Source of the DNA: Helicobacter sp. TUL
Lineage (GTDB): Bacteria > Campylobacterota > Campylobacteria > Campylobacterales > Helicobacteraceae
Assembly: GCF_002287135.1 (NCBI RefSeq)
Contig: NZ_NESU01000002.1
Coordinates: 1-64,000, forward strand
Direction of reading: 5' to 3'
Length of the DNA: 64,000 nt
Shown: in pieces, positions 1-6,207 of the stretch
How positions within the stretch are numbered: the first letter of the stretch is position 1
Layout of the letters: every line of letters begins with the position of its first letter
Program-made: the position numbers and the translations under genes
The notes under the pieces: model-generated
Seen by the model: only the letters and a program-made list of their open reading frames with translations
What the model was told of the DNA's origin: nothing
The model's database searches: none

Positions 1-406
1 TAAAATACTTGTTGATTTCATCTTCTGGAGCGGAAATATCCATAAGTTTATAAGGCTTTTTGCCTTTTTGATACAAATAATATTCATATAACCACTTGAG
101 ATTTGCAATATCTATACTTTCATTTGGAAACACAAGCTTTGTGCGATGTGAATCAAGACGCGCAACATGTTTAAATTCTATGCCATTTGTTTCAAGATAT
201 TTGCTTAATGTGTAAGCATAATAATTTGCATCATCCGCTGCGACATAAAAATCCTCTTCTCCCATTTCTTTTTTAAAATACTCCACTTCCTCATCGCTAA
301 AACCTATTTCAATTACACATTTATCACAATTCACCACAAAGTCTTTAGCTTCCAAACTCAAGCATAGAGCCATAATTATTGCAATATTTTTTATATATTT
401 ATACAT
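1..406 (-). CDS. Small exported protein, immunity-like (3' end outside window)
   Basis: The reading frame is open from an ATG at 404-406 to the window edge, so the C-terminus is missing (135 codons visible). Residues 1-20 form a signal peptide (MYKYIKN, then a hydrophobic run ending LSLEAKD), so the product should be exported. The mature part is acidic and rich in Tyr and Lys, with two early cysteines (CDKC). The start lies 2 bases past the stop of the gene at 408-905, and the upstream sequence is purine-rich (aagaggaaaat), so the two are probably cotranscribed. I do not recognise the family. Its place in the array of small exported proteins suggests an immunity protein, which is an inference from context. 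Confidence 0.6.
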   Translation of the reverse strand, partial: MYKYIKNIAIIMALCLSLEAKDFVVNCDKCVIEIGFSDEEVEYFKKEMGEEDFYVAADDANYYAYTLSKYLETNGIEFKHVARLDSHRTKLVFPNESIDIANLKWLYEYYLYQKGKKPYKLMDISAPEDEINKYF

Positions 407-407
407 A

Positions 408-905
408 CTATTTTCCTCTTGTATTTCTATTTGGGCTTGTGTTGGAAGTGTAATGATTTTTAAGATAGTTATTAAAAATATCCTTATGCAAAGTAAAATC
501 CTCTATTTTGCAATTACCAGAAACAAGAGTAATCATTTGTCCTTGCCTGATCACATCTATATTGCAAAAGTCATTATTATACTCCATAGAAAACACTTTT
601 ATAGTGGCTTTAGTGGGAGATTGAATAGCTATTATTCTTACTGTTGAATAATTCATATCATTTGGTTTTTCTGTATAAAAATTGATAGCAAAATCATTAA
701 AGGCACTCTTGTTTTTAGAGTATCCAATCTCGCATACAAAACCGCCCATAGCCTCATCATCAAAGCAATTATCACTTATTTTGAAAGATTGTTTGCCTGT
801 CTTTTGTATAGATTCATAAATGCCTCGCCACTCTTTTACATAACTTGGAAACTCTTTAGTATAGGCAATATGCAGTACTACTAGCAATACAAGGATATAT
901 TTCAT
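408..905 (-). CDS. Exported protein, candidate immunity protein for M15-like toxin tail
   Basis: The product has 165 aa. Residues 1-16 are a typical short signal peptide (MKYILVLLVVLHIAYT). The mature part holds four cysteines (near 47, 58, 113 and 131), which could form disulfides in the periplasm, and the C-terminus is polar. The start ATG is at 903-905, after 'aaaggacttaaaa'. The stop of the broken M15-like peptidase reading frame lies 12 bases upstream. That toxin-tail-then-small-exported-gene order is typical of polymorphic toxin/immunity pairs, so I infer that this protein protects the periplasm from a peptidoglycan peptidase. I know of no family for it. Confidence 0.6.
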   Translation of the reverse strand: MKYILVLLVVLHIAYTKEFPSYVKEWRGIYESIQKTGKQSFKISDNCFDDEAMGGFVCEIGYSKNKSAFNDFAINFYTEKPNDMNYSTVRIIAIQSPTKATIKVFSMEYNNDFCNIDVIRQGQMITLVSGNCKIEDFTLHKDIFNNYLKNHYTSNTSPNRNTRGK

Positions 906-916
906 TTTTAAGTCCT

Positions 917-1290
917 TTAATTTTGTAGTTGCGGTATTATAATGTGATAACAGCCGTTTTCATCAAGAATTTGTGTGATTTTACCCTCACGTTGAAGTTT
1001 TTGTGCTTGAGATTAAAATCAGTCTTGTTGACACCTAAAGAGGAATGCGGAATATCAACCACATTGACAATATTAAAATCTGCACAATGTCTTGAAACTT
1101 TAGAAGCTCCAAGCTCATTGATTTTAGATGCTGTTATACATAATTTCAGCTTGCCGTCTAGGCGTTCTTGCTGTGCTACTAATTACAACTCTTGTGTAAT
1201 TAGAATTTTTTGCTATTTGTCTTAGTATATTTTTAGAATATTCAGAAACCAAGCTTATATCTATTTTATTTTGTCCTACTATCTCTATCA
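917..1290 (-). pseudogene. C-terminal remnant of an M15-like (D,D-peptidase type) protein, two frameshifts
   Basis: Three overlapping minus-strand frames join into one plausible protein end. Frame A (about 1290-1124) reads KIDISLVSEY and then VVISSTARTPRRQAEIMY. Frame B (about 1130-1000) reads INELGASKVSRHCADF and NVVDIPHSS. Frame C (about 1005-917) reads QREGKITQILDENG and CYHIIIPQ before a stop. The SSTxRTP ... SRHCxD ... NVVDI pattern resembles metallopeptidases of the M15/VanY type, whose zinc ligands lie in an SxHxxxxxxD setting. There is no start codon or N-terminal half, and the frame shifts at least twice, so this is a dead fragment. It lies between a Tlde1-like fragment and a candidate immunity gene. 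The M15 assignment is from remembered motifs. Confidence 0.6.
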
Positions 1291-1613
1291 TCTTGAATAG
1301 ATTTTAAAACTTCTTTATATTCTTGCTTTAAAGATTCTAAGACTTTAAAAAATCTAGTATCTTCTTTGCTTAAATCTATCCCTCCATTATTTCCATAGCT
1401 TTCTTCTCCATGAATATAGAAACCTTGTCTTTTTGTCCTAGATTCTGTAGTGTTAGTGCAGTCTTTATCTGTATAGATAGGGATATTATACTTCCCCCAT
1501 TGCTTCTCTCCCTCTTTACTTCTTGAGAAAGAATGCCAAGCATTATTATATTCTCTTATGCCACTTTGTTTATCATTATTTTGGACATAGCACATATTTT
1601 TCGCACTCCTCAA
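1266..1613 (-). pseudogene. Tlde1-like (DUF2778, L,D-transpeptidase-fold) toxin fragment lacking the catalytic Cys
   Basis: A 115-codon frame carries NAWHSFSRSKEGEKQWGKY near residues 25-43 and GFYIHGEESYGNNGGIDLS near 65-83. Tlde1-type type VI effectors have a GFFIHGG...GSxGCIDL motif in which His and Cys are catalytic. Here His is present but the Cys position is Gly (GGA GGG ATA at the site), so the enzyme should be inactive. No export or trafficking domain precedes it. The first codons overlap the end of the exported gene at 1576-1989, and the stop abuts the M15-like remnant. I read it as a displaced toxin tip that has lost function. The Tlde1 match is from motif memory. Confidence 0.6.
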
Positions 1614-1989
1614 ACATACACCATTGAATTAAATTATCGTCTAAAAACTCCAAACTATATTTATCTTGAGGATTATATTTTATAGAATCAGCAAACAGAA
1701 AAATAAATTTATTTCCCTGAAGTATTATATTATCTTTAGAATCTTGTATTTCCAAAACTATGCGTTCCATAGGGGTATAAGCTATTATACTTCTACTTTC
1801 TCTATCAAACTGCAATCCCTGCTCCTCAAACCATTCTTTATTCTTGCAGGTTTTTATTATCAATGATGGATTTGTGTCATACACAACAAATCTTTTATCC
1901 CAAAAACTCCTACCTTTAGAATCTACTATATCCAAATTATTTGCATACAATCCGCATAAGTAAATACAGAGTAAAACCATTGTTTTCAT
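1576..1989 (-). CDS. Small exported protein, candidate immunity protein
   Basis: The product has 137 aa. Residues 1-16 look like a signal peptide (MKTMVLLCIYLCGLYA), followed by a mature domain with cysteines near 48, 124, 128 and 134. The start ATG follows 'aaggaatatac'. Its 3' end overlaps the start of the Tlde1-like fragment by about 38 bases in another frame. It sits directly downstream of the exported gene at 2013-2528. I do not recognise the family. Size, export signal and location match the other candidate immunity genes of this array, but the sequence is not evidently related to them. Confidence 0.6.
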   Translation of the reverse strand: MKTMVLLCIYLCGLYANNLDIVDSKGRSFWDKRFVVYDTNPSLIIKTCKNKEWFEEQGLQFDRESRSIIAYTPMERIVLEIQDSKDNIILQGNKFIFLFADSIKYNPQDKYSLEFLDDNLIQWCMFEECEKYVLCPK

Positions 1990-2012
1990 CGTATATTCCT
2001 TCTAAATTTGAG

Positions 2013-2528
2013 TTATGACAAATTTCTTTCACAAGTAGTATCACTGCCTTTTACGATAGCAATGTTGCCATCACCCATATCGAAAAAATGCACATAATCA
2101 CATTGAGTTTTCATATCAAAACCATAGTATATTTCCAAATATGTATCGCCTTTCCATATGTACTGGATAACAAGATTATCGTCTATATCTTGTTTAAAAT
2201 TTTGTAATGGGAGTTTCTCCAACAACCATTCTTCACCCACATATTGCGTATAAGCCTTATATGCTTCTTGTATATCTTTAGCCTTTATAGTCATTCTTTG
2301 TGGAGCGCCACAAGCAATCCATTGTTGCAATTTTATCCAATTATCTTCACCACATTCTTTTCTTGCCTCTTCTATAAATTCTTGCTCCATAGGACTACAA
2401 TGTTCAAATAATGATTCTATATTGTGTTTATATGTGCAATCCACCCTATGCCATTGCCATATATATTCCTTGCCAAAAGTAAGGTTTATAAGTAAAGAAA
2501 CCAAAAGACAAAATACTAATTTTTTCAT
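2013..2528 (-). CDS. Exported protein, candidate immunity protein (paralogue group with 2752-3273 and 3327-3800)
   Basis: The product has 171 aa with a signal peptide at 1-19 (MKKLVFCLLVSLLINLTFG). The central stretch IKAKDIQEAYKAY, then EKLPLQNF, a VIQYIWKGD strand and LEIYYGFD, matches the layout of the proteins at 2752-3273 (IKATSIEEAYKIF ... WVINMGYD) and 3327-3800 (IEANLENAYKEF ... LPTQNLQ ... MVLSIGYEN). The three are probably diverged paralogues. The ATG lies 3 bases after the stop of the tail fragment at 2531-2751, the position expected for an immunity gene next to its toxin. Periplasmic immunity is an inference. Confidence 0.6.
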   Translation of the reverse strand: MKKLVFCLLVSLLINLTFGKEYIWQWHRVDCTYKHNIESLFEHCSPMEQEFIEEARKECGEDNWIKLQQWIACGAPQRMTIKAKDIQEAYKAYTQYVGEEWLLEKLPLQNFKQDIDDNLVIQYIWKGDTYLEIYYGFDMKTQCDYVHFFDMGDGNIAIVKGSDTTCERNLS

Positions 2529-2530
2529 TT

Positions 2531-2751
2531 TTAATCCTTTTTGTAAGATAAGTTTCTGCGTATTTGAGTTGCGACATAGTGCCTATTAGTATTGTGTGCA
2601 GGTTTTCCTTGTGGCATACCATTTTTTATGCAATTTATTCTCATCGCTCACTCCCTTATCTTTATAGCTCGTGCCAACTTTATAGAATCTATAAAATAAA
2701 CCTTTGGTATCATAGCCCCTACCTATGATTACTGCAAAATTGATCAAGTAT
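2531..2751 (-). pseudogene. Orphan toxin-tail fragment, copy A (frameshifted)
   Basis: Directly after the stop of the 2752-3273 gene, one frame reads LINFAVIIGRGYDTKG, FYRFYKVGTSYKDKG and VSDENKL. It then shifts by one base near 2630 into a second frame reading NGMPQGKPAHNT and VATQIRRNLSYKKD before its stop at 2531-2533. The same protein end is found in copy B (4239-4433), where it is unbroken. There is no start codon or upstream domain. I read it as the 3' end of a large toxin gene left behind after module exchange. The function of the domain is unknown to me. Confidence 0.6.
2594..2682. repeat. Imperfect direct repeat, copy A
   Basis: About 90 bases here, from gtgtgcaggttttccttg to gtgccaacttta, recur with a few differences at 4305-4395 in the same orientation. 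The longest identical block includes 'ctcatcgctcactccctta'. The repeat is the coding part of the shared toxin tail, so it reflects duplication or recombination of that module. It does not look like an insertion sequence, as there is no transposase and no terminal inverted repeat. Confidence 0.8.
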
Positions 2752-3273
2752 CTACCAATCTACACTCCATTGATGTATAACCTCAATATAATCTTTTGTT
2801 TGTGTATAAATCGTGATACTGCCACTATCATACCCCATATTAATAACCCAAAATCTTCCCATATTATCCCAAACATAGTAGCTTCCTACTTCATCATCTT
2901 TGCTGCTTTCTTCCTCTCCATAGTCATACATATTGACATTTTTTGGCAGTTTTTGCTCTTTTGCCTCAAATATCTTGTATGCTTCTTCTATACTTGTAGC
3001 TTTGATAAAATATTTTCTTATCCCTACTTCTTCGCCATTTACCTTACCACAAGGAAATTCATAGCCTTTAGCTGGATATTTACATAAATCTATAAAAGCT
3101 AGTTTCTTATCAGAATCTAGTGAAAGCTTTGATGTATCATAAGGCACTAAAAAGACTTGGGTAAAAAATTTTTCTCTCTGTCCTATAATCTCATTGGCTT
3201 TATCTTGACTTAGATTCACAACTCCTGCATAAACATTTCCCAAACACAATAGAAATAATACAATCCACTTCAT
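2752..3273 (-). CDS. Exported protein, candidate immunity protein (paralogue group)
   Basis: The product has 173 aa. Residues 1-16 form a signal peptide ending NVYAG. It shares the IKATSIEEAYKIF helix, the following LPKNVNM segment and the WVINMGYDSG strand with the proteins at 2013-2528 and 3327-3800. The mature domain has two cysteines (near 64 and 75). The start ATG is preceded by 'gggagtaagcca'. A tail fragment follows directly after its stop. I know of no named family and infer an immunity role from the array. Confidence 0.6.
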   Translation of the reverse strand: MKWIVLFLLCLGNVYAGVVNLSQDKANEIIGQREKFFTQVFLVPYDTSKLSLDSDKKLAFIDLCKYPAKGYEFPCGKVNGEEVGIRKYFIKATSIEEAYKIFEAKEQKLPKNVNMYDYGEEESSKDDEVGSYYVWDNMGRFWVINMGYDSGSITIYTQTKDYIEVIHQWSVDW

Positions 3274-3326
3274 TGGCTTACTCCCACTTTTTTGTTATTC
3301 TTGCGTTTTTATCTTGCAATTAGAGA

Positions 3327-3800
3327 CTAATCATTAAAATAAAAATTCCTTACCTCAATGCGTGTCTGTGTAGAATCTACTTGCCTAAAGCTATAATATA
3401 CCACACCATTTTCATATCCTATGCTTAAGACCATAAATTTAGGATTGACAAATTCATAGACAATATTGATTGTATCACTATATAGCTCAAGATTATTATA
3501 TTCATATTGTAGATTCTGTGTAGGTAAGCTTTCCTTAAAAGCCTTTTTATCAGGCTGCTTAGAAATAAACTCCTTATACGCATTTTCCAAATTAGCCTCT
3601 ATGACATATTCCTTAAGTATCTTGTCCGCACAAGTAGAAATGCTACTATCCTTGACAAAGCTATGCCCATCAAGAATTTTTTTACAAGGGACATTATGAT
3701 ATTGTAGCCCTAATTCTTTATCAGTCTCTAATGCCACATTTTGTGCGTTAAGAGTGCTTATAAACCCAAATACCAAACCTATGCAAAGTAAAAATTTCAT
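3327..3800 (-). CDS. Exported protein, candidate immunity protein (paralogue group)
   Basis: The product has 157 aa with a clear signal peptide at residues 1-19 (ending STLNAQ). The mature part carries IEANLENAYKEFIS and then LPTQNLQYEY and MVLSIGYENG, which align with the proteins at 2752-3273 and 2013-2528. Two cysteines near 39 and 57 may pair. The ATG follows 'aaaggagcaaa', a good ribosome binding site. No toxin tail adjoins this copy, so it may be an orphan immunity gene kept after loss of its partner. Function is inferred from context only. Confidence 0.6.
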   Translation of the reverse strand: MKFLLCIGLVFGFISTLNAQNVALETDKELGLQYHNVPCKKILDGHSFVKDSSISTCADKILKEYVIEANLENAYKEFISKQPDKKAFKESLPTQNLQYEYNNLELYSDTINIVYEFVNPKFMVLSIGYENGVVYYSFRQVDSTQTRIEVRNFYFND

Positions 3801-3852
3801 TTTGCTCCTTTTCCACTAGCGTATTAAATCTTATCTAAATCGCTAATGTCAT

Positions 3853-4242
3853 TTAAAAATGGGCAATTATTTGCTTGCCCATGCTTTTATCTTTCCATTT
3901 GAATTTCATGTAATTAGCAAGTATGAGAGTGTCGCCTACTTTCTTAAACTCATTCTGTTTAATATTGATTTTGCTATGAGCATCACCATCGGCAAAATGT
4001 GCCTTTTCTAATACTTTTTCTTTTGTATTAATAATGAAATAATTTGGTTCAAAAACAAGATTAGGGGTAAAAAATACATATATGGCAAGACTTCCATTTT
4101 TGATACTAGAATCTTTTGCGAGAATATTATTTTCTTCGCTAAATATGCTTACTTCATAAAACTTTCTATTCTCAATTTCCTGTAAATCAATACAGAATAA
4201 TACACATTGCAAACCGAATACGATGATTAAGAGCTTTTTCAT
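3853..4242 (-). CDS. Small exported protein, candidate immunity protein, start overlaps a toxin tail
   Basis: The product has 129 aa, with a signal peptide at 1-18 (MKKLLIIVFGLQCVLFCI) and a Lys- and Phe-rich mature part. Its ATG at 4240-4242 overlaps the TGA of the tail fragment at 4239-4433 (an ATGA junction), with an 'aaggagaag' ribosome binding site inside the tail. Such translational coupling is what a toxin-immunity pair shows. The sequence is not evidently related to the paralogue trio in this array. No family is recognised. Confidence 0.6.
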   Translation of the reverse strand: MKKLLIIVFGLQCVLFCIDLQEIENRKFYEVSIFSEENNILAKDSSIKNGSLAIYVFFTPNLVFEPNYFIINTKEKVLEKAHFADGDAHSKINIKQNEFKKVGDTLILANYMKFKWKDKSMGKQIIAHF

Positions 4243-4433
4243 TTCTTCTCCTTGTAAGTTTTATTTTTTCTAATTTGCGTTACACGATAATTTCTTTCTA
4301 GTTTGTGTGCAGGTTTTCCTTGTAGCATATCATTATCTATATACAATTTATTCTCATCGCTCACTCCCTTATCTTTATATCTTGTGCCAACTTTATAAAA
4401 TAAATAATACAATTTTTCTTTTTCATCATATTT
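4239..4433 (-). pseudogene. Orphan toxin-tail fragment, copy B
   Basis: After the TGA at 4434-4436 of the preceding gene, the same frame stays open for 65 codons to a TGA at 4239-4241. It reads YDEKEKLYYLFYKVGTRYK, then VSDENKLYIDNDMLQGKPAH and VTQIRKNKTYKEKK. This matches the two-frame sequence of copy A (2531-2751), so it is the conserved end of one protein family. There is no start codon or N-terminal region. Its TGA overlaps the ATG of 3853-4242. The fragment is probably untranslated unless reached by readthrough. Confidence 0.6.
4305..4395. repeat. Imperfect direct repeat, copy B
   Basis: Second copy of the about 90-base segment described at 2594-2682, in the same orientation and encoding the same toxin-tail region. 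The two differ by scattered substitutions and by a small indel, which keeps this copy in frame. Confidence 0.8.
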
Positions 4434-4844
4434 TCATTCACAAGATTCTAGCTGTTTTGCTAAGTTTGTATCAAAGCGTAATGATGTTTCTAGATTAGCA
4501 TCTTGCAGTTTTTGCGTTTGTCTATCATATTTTACAAAGCCTATTGTCCCTGTGCCTTGAAATTCATCGTTTGCAGAGTCTTGCCAATCAAAGAATAATC
4601 TCGCAAGGATTGTATGCTTATCCCAAGTGTCAAATTCAAATGAGATATGATTCTTTGTCCATTCTATGCTTCTATCTCTACGCCAAGATTCAAAATCAAA
4701 ATCACTGCTTCTTACAAGATTGACAAAAATCTTGACGCACTGAAAATTGGTAAGATTCTCATCAAAATATACTTGTGTTAGTTTGGCTTCTTGTGTGTAT
4801 CCTAAACTTATAAATAAAATAAAGATTATAGATAGTTTTTTCAT
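4434..4844 (-). CDS. Small exported protein, candidate immunity protein
   Basis: The product has 136 aa with a signal peptide at residues 1-17 (MKKLSIIFILFISLGYT). The mature domain is rich in Trp, Phe and Asp (SIEWTKN, FEFDTWDK, FFDWQDS) and has cysteines near 36 and 135. Its ATG at 4842-4844 overlaps the TGA of an upstream in-frame tail (4841-4843). A toxin-tail fragment follows in frame after its own stop. The protein is unlike the paralogue trio. The immunity role is inferred from the arrangement. Confidence 0.6.
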   Translation of the reverse strand: MKKLSIIFILFISLGYTQEAKLTQVYFDENLTNFQCVKIFVNLVRSSDFDFESWRRDRSIEWTKNHISFEFDTWDKHTILARLFFDWQDSANDEFQGTGTIGFVKYDRQTQKLQDANLETSLRFDTNLAKQLESCE

Positions 4845-4969
4845 CGTGTATTACTCCCTTTAATTTCATCAATTATGCGAGATGTAATCTGTTCGATAGC
4901 CTTTTGTATATTTTTGTGCTTGTCTTGTATTGAAGTTGCCTTACTTAATTTACATTGTGCTTTTGTGTT
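4841..4969 (-). pseudogene. Short tail fragment between the coiled-coil gene and the exported-protein array
   Basis: After the TAG at 4970-4972 the same frame stays open for 42 codons (NTKAQCKLSKATSIQDK, then KAIEQITSRIIDEIKGS) to a TGA that overlaps the ATG of 4434-4844. No start codon is present. Either this is a third displaced toxin end, as its ATGA junction suggests, or it is the former C-terminus of the 79-aa protein cut off by a stop codon. The sequence does not decide between these. Confidence 0.4.
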
Positions 4970-5209
4970 CTAAAAGATTAGCATTTCACGCTTAAGTTTA
5001 TTAAGAGAATCTATTTCTGCTTTAAGTTTTTCGACTTCTGCATCGATTTGTGAGAGTAGGGTAAAGTTTAGGGTTTCTGGCATATCCTGTGATCCACGCT
5101 TAATCATAATATAATCAAGCATGGAGATTTTTGCCATGCCTAGCAAGATATTGATGTCATCTCGTATATCCTCGATATTTCTAAAGATACTATCAATGCG
5201 TTCAAACAT
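4970..5209 (-). CDS. Small coiled-coil protein downstream of kdsD
   Basis: The product has 79 aa and no signal peptide. Its second half (DAEVEKLKAEIDSLNKLKRE) has heptad-like spacing and should form a coiled coil. The start ATG follows 'aaaggagcaggct' and lies 11 bases after the kdsD stop, so the gene is probably the last of the rsmA-rnj-kdsD transcript. I do not recognise a family. It marks the boundary between the core operon and the accessory array. Confidence 0.65.
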   Translation of the reverse strand: MFERIDSIFRNIEDIRDDINILLGMAKISMLDYIMIKRGSQDMPETLNFTLLSQIDAEVEKLKAEIDSLNKLKREMLIF

Positions 5210-5220
5210 AGCCTGCTCCT

Positions 5221-6198
5221 TTATGATTTGATTCCGGCGGTGATTAATGTATGTAAGTGTATAACACCTTGTATTGAATCCTGCTTATCTGTGATGACAA
5301 GAATTTGAATCTTATTTTCTTCAATGAGCTTTAGAGCATCAAAGGCAAGCATATCAGGGTTATTGCAGGTTTTTGGATTTTTGGTAGCATATTTTAGCAC
5401 CGCATCTTCTAGGCTAAAATCTTCTCTTAGCAACGCCCTTCGTAAGTCACCATCACTCAAAATCGCTATAAGCTTATTTTCCTGCGTGATAAGGAGATTG
5501 CCTAGTCTCGCTTCACTCATAAGCGGGATACATTCTTTGAGTGCTGTGTGTGAATCTACAATGGGGAGGTTTGTGGTTTGCATTAAGTCTTTGAGTTTAA
5601 CAAAAAGTCTTTTTCCCAAGCTACCACCGGGGTGGAATGATGCAAAATTTTCGTGTGTGAAGCCTCTATAGTGCATAAGACACACCGCCAATACATCACC
5701 AAGCGCAAGTGTAAGAGTGGTTGAGCTTGTGGGTGCGGCATTGAGTGGGCAAGCTTCTTTTTGCACAAAAATATCAAGAAACAAATCACTCATTTTTGAA
5801 AGACTAGATTGTGCGTTTTTGCTCATAGTGATGAGGGTATTACCAAAGCGCTTAATGTGAGGCAAGACATTGAGTAGCTCCTCGCTCTCGCCACTATAGC
5901 TTATTGCAAGAATAACATCATCGTGTTGTATCACACCTAGATCGCCATGCATAGCCTCCGTAGGGTGGAGAAAAAAGCTAGGAGTGCCTGTGCTAGAGAG
6001 AGTAGCGGCAATTTTTGCTCCGATATGTCCGCTTTTGCCCACGCCCATAACCACTAGCTTTCCTTTAGATTCTGCAATAGTGCGGATAATCTGGTAGAGT
6101 TTTTGTGAATCTAGTCGACTAATAGAATCTAGCAATGCTTGAGATTCTGTGTGCAAAACCTCCGTGGCGATTTGTAGATATTGATTTACTTCTGACAT
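5221..6198 (-). CDS. kdsD: Arabinose-5-phosphate isomerase (KdsD/KpsF/GutQ family)
   Basis: This cytoplasmic isomerase converts ribulose 5-phosphate to arabinose 5-phosphate, the first step toward Kdo for lipopolysaccharide. The 325-aa length is normal. An N-terminal SIS domain (about 35-170) shows GVGKSGHIGAK near residue 52 and the LHPTEAMHGDLG segment that contributes to the active site. Two CBS motifs fill about 205-325. The start ATG lies 9 bases after the rnj stop, in an operon with rsmA and rnj. The same neighbours occur in other helicobacters as I remember them. Confidence 0.95.
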   Translation of the reverse strand: MSEVNQYLQIATEVLHTESQALLDSISRLDSQKLYQIIRTIAESKGKLVVMGVGKSGHIGAKIAATLSSTGTPSFFLHPTEAMHGDLGVIQHDDVILAISYSGESEELLNVLPHIKRFGNTLITMSKNAQSSLSKMSDLFLDIFVQKEACPLNAAPTSSTTLTLALGDVLAVCLMHYRGFTHENFASFHPGGSLGKRLFVKLKDLMQTTNLPIVDSHTALKECIPLMSEARLGNLLITQENKLIAILSDGDLRRALLREDFSLEDAVLKYATKNPKTCNNPDMLAFDALKLIEENKIQILVITDKQDSIQGVIHLHTLITAGIKS

Positions 6199-6207
6199 AT
6201 TGCTTTC

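Noticed and set aside
2725-3087. Plus-strand 120-codon hydrophobic frame opposite the exported gene at 2752-3273
   Set aside because: It is rich in Phe, Ile and Tyr only because it is antisense to an AT-rich gene, and it lacks a ribosome binding site.
2594-4395. Direct repeats considered as insertion-sequence ends or attachment sites
   Set aside because: No transposase or integrase is present and the repeats lie within homologous coding tails, so module duplication explains them.
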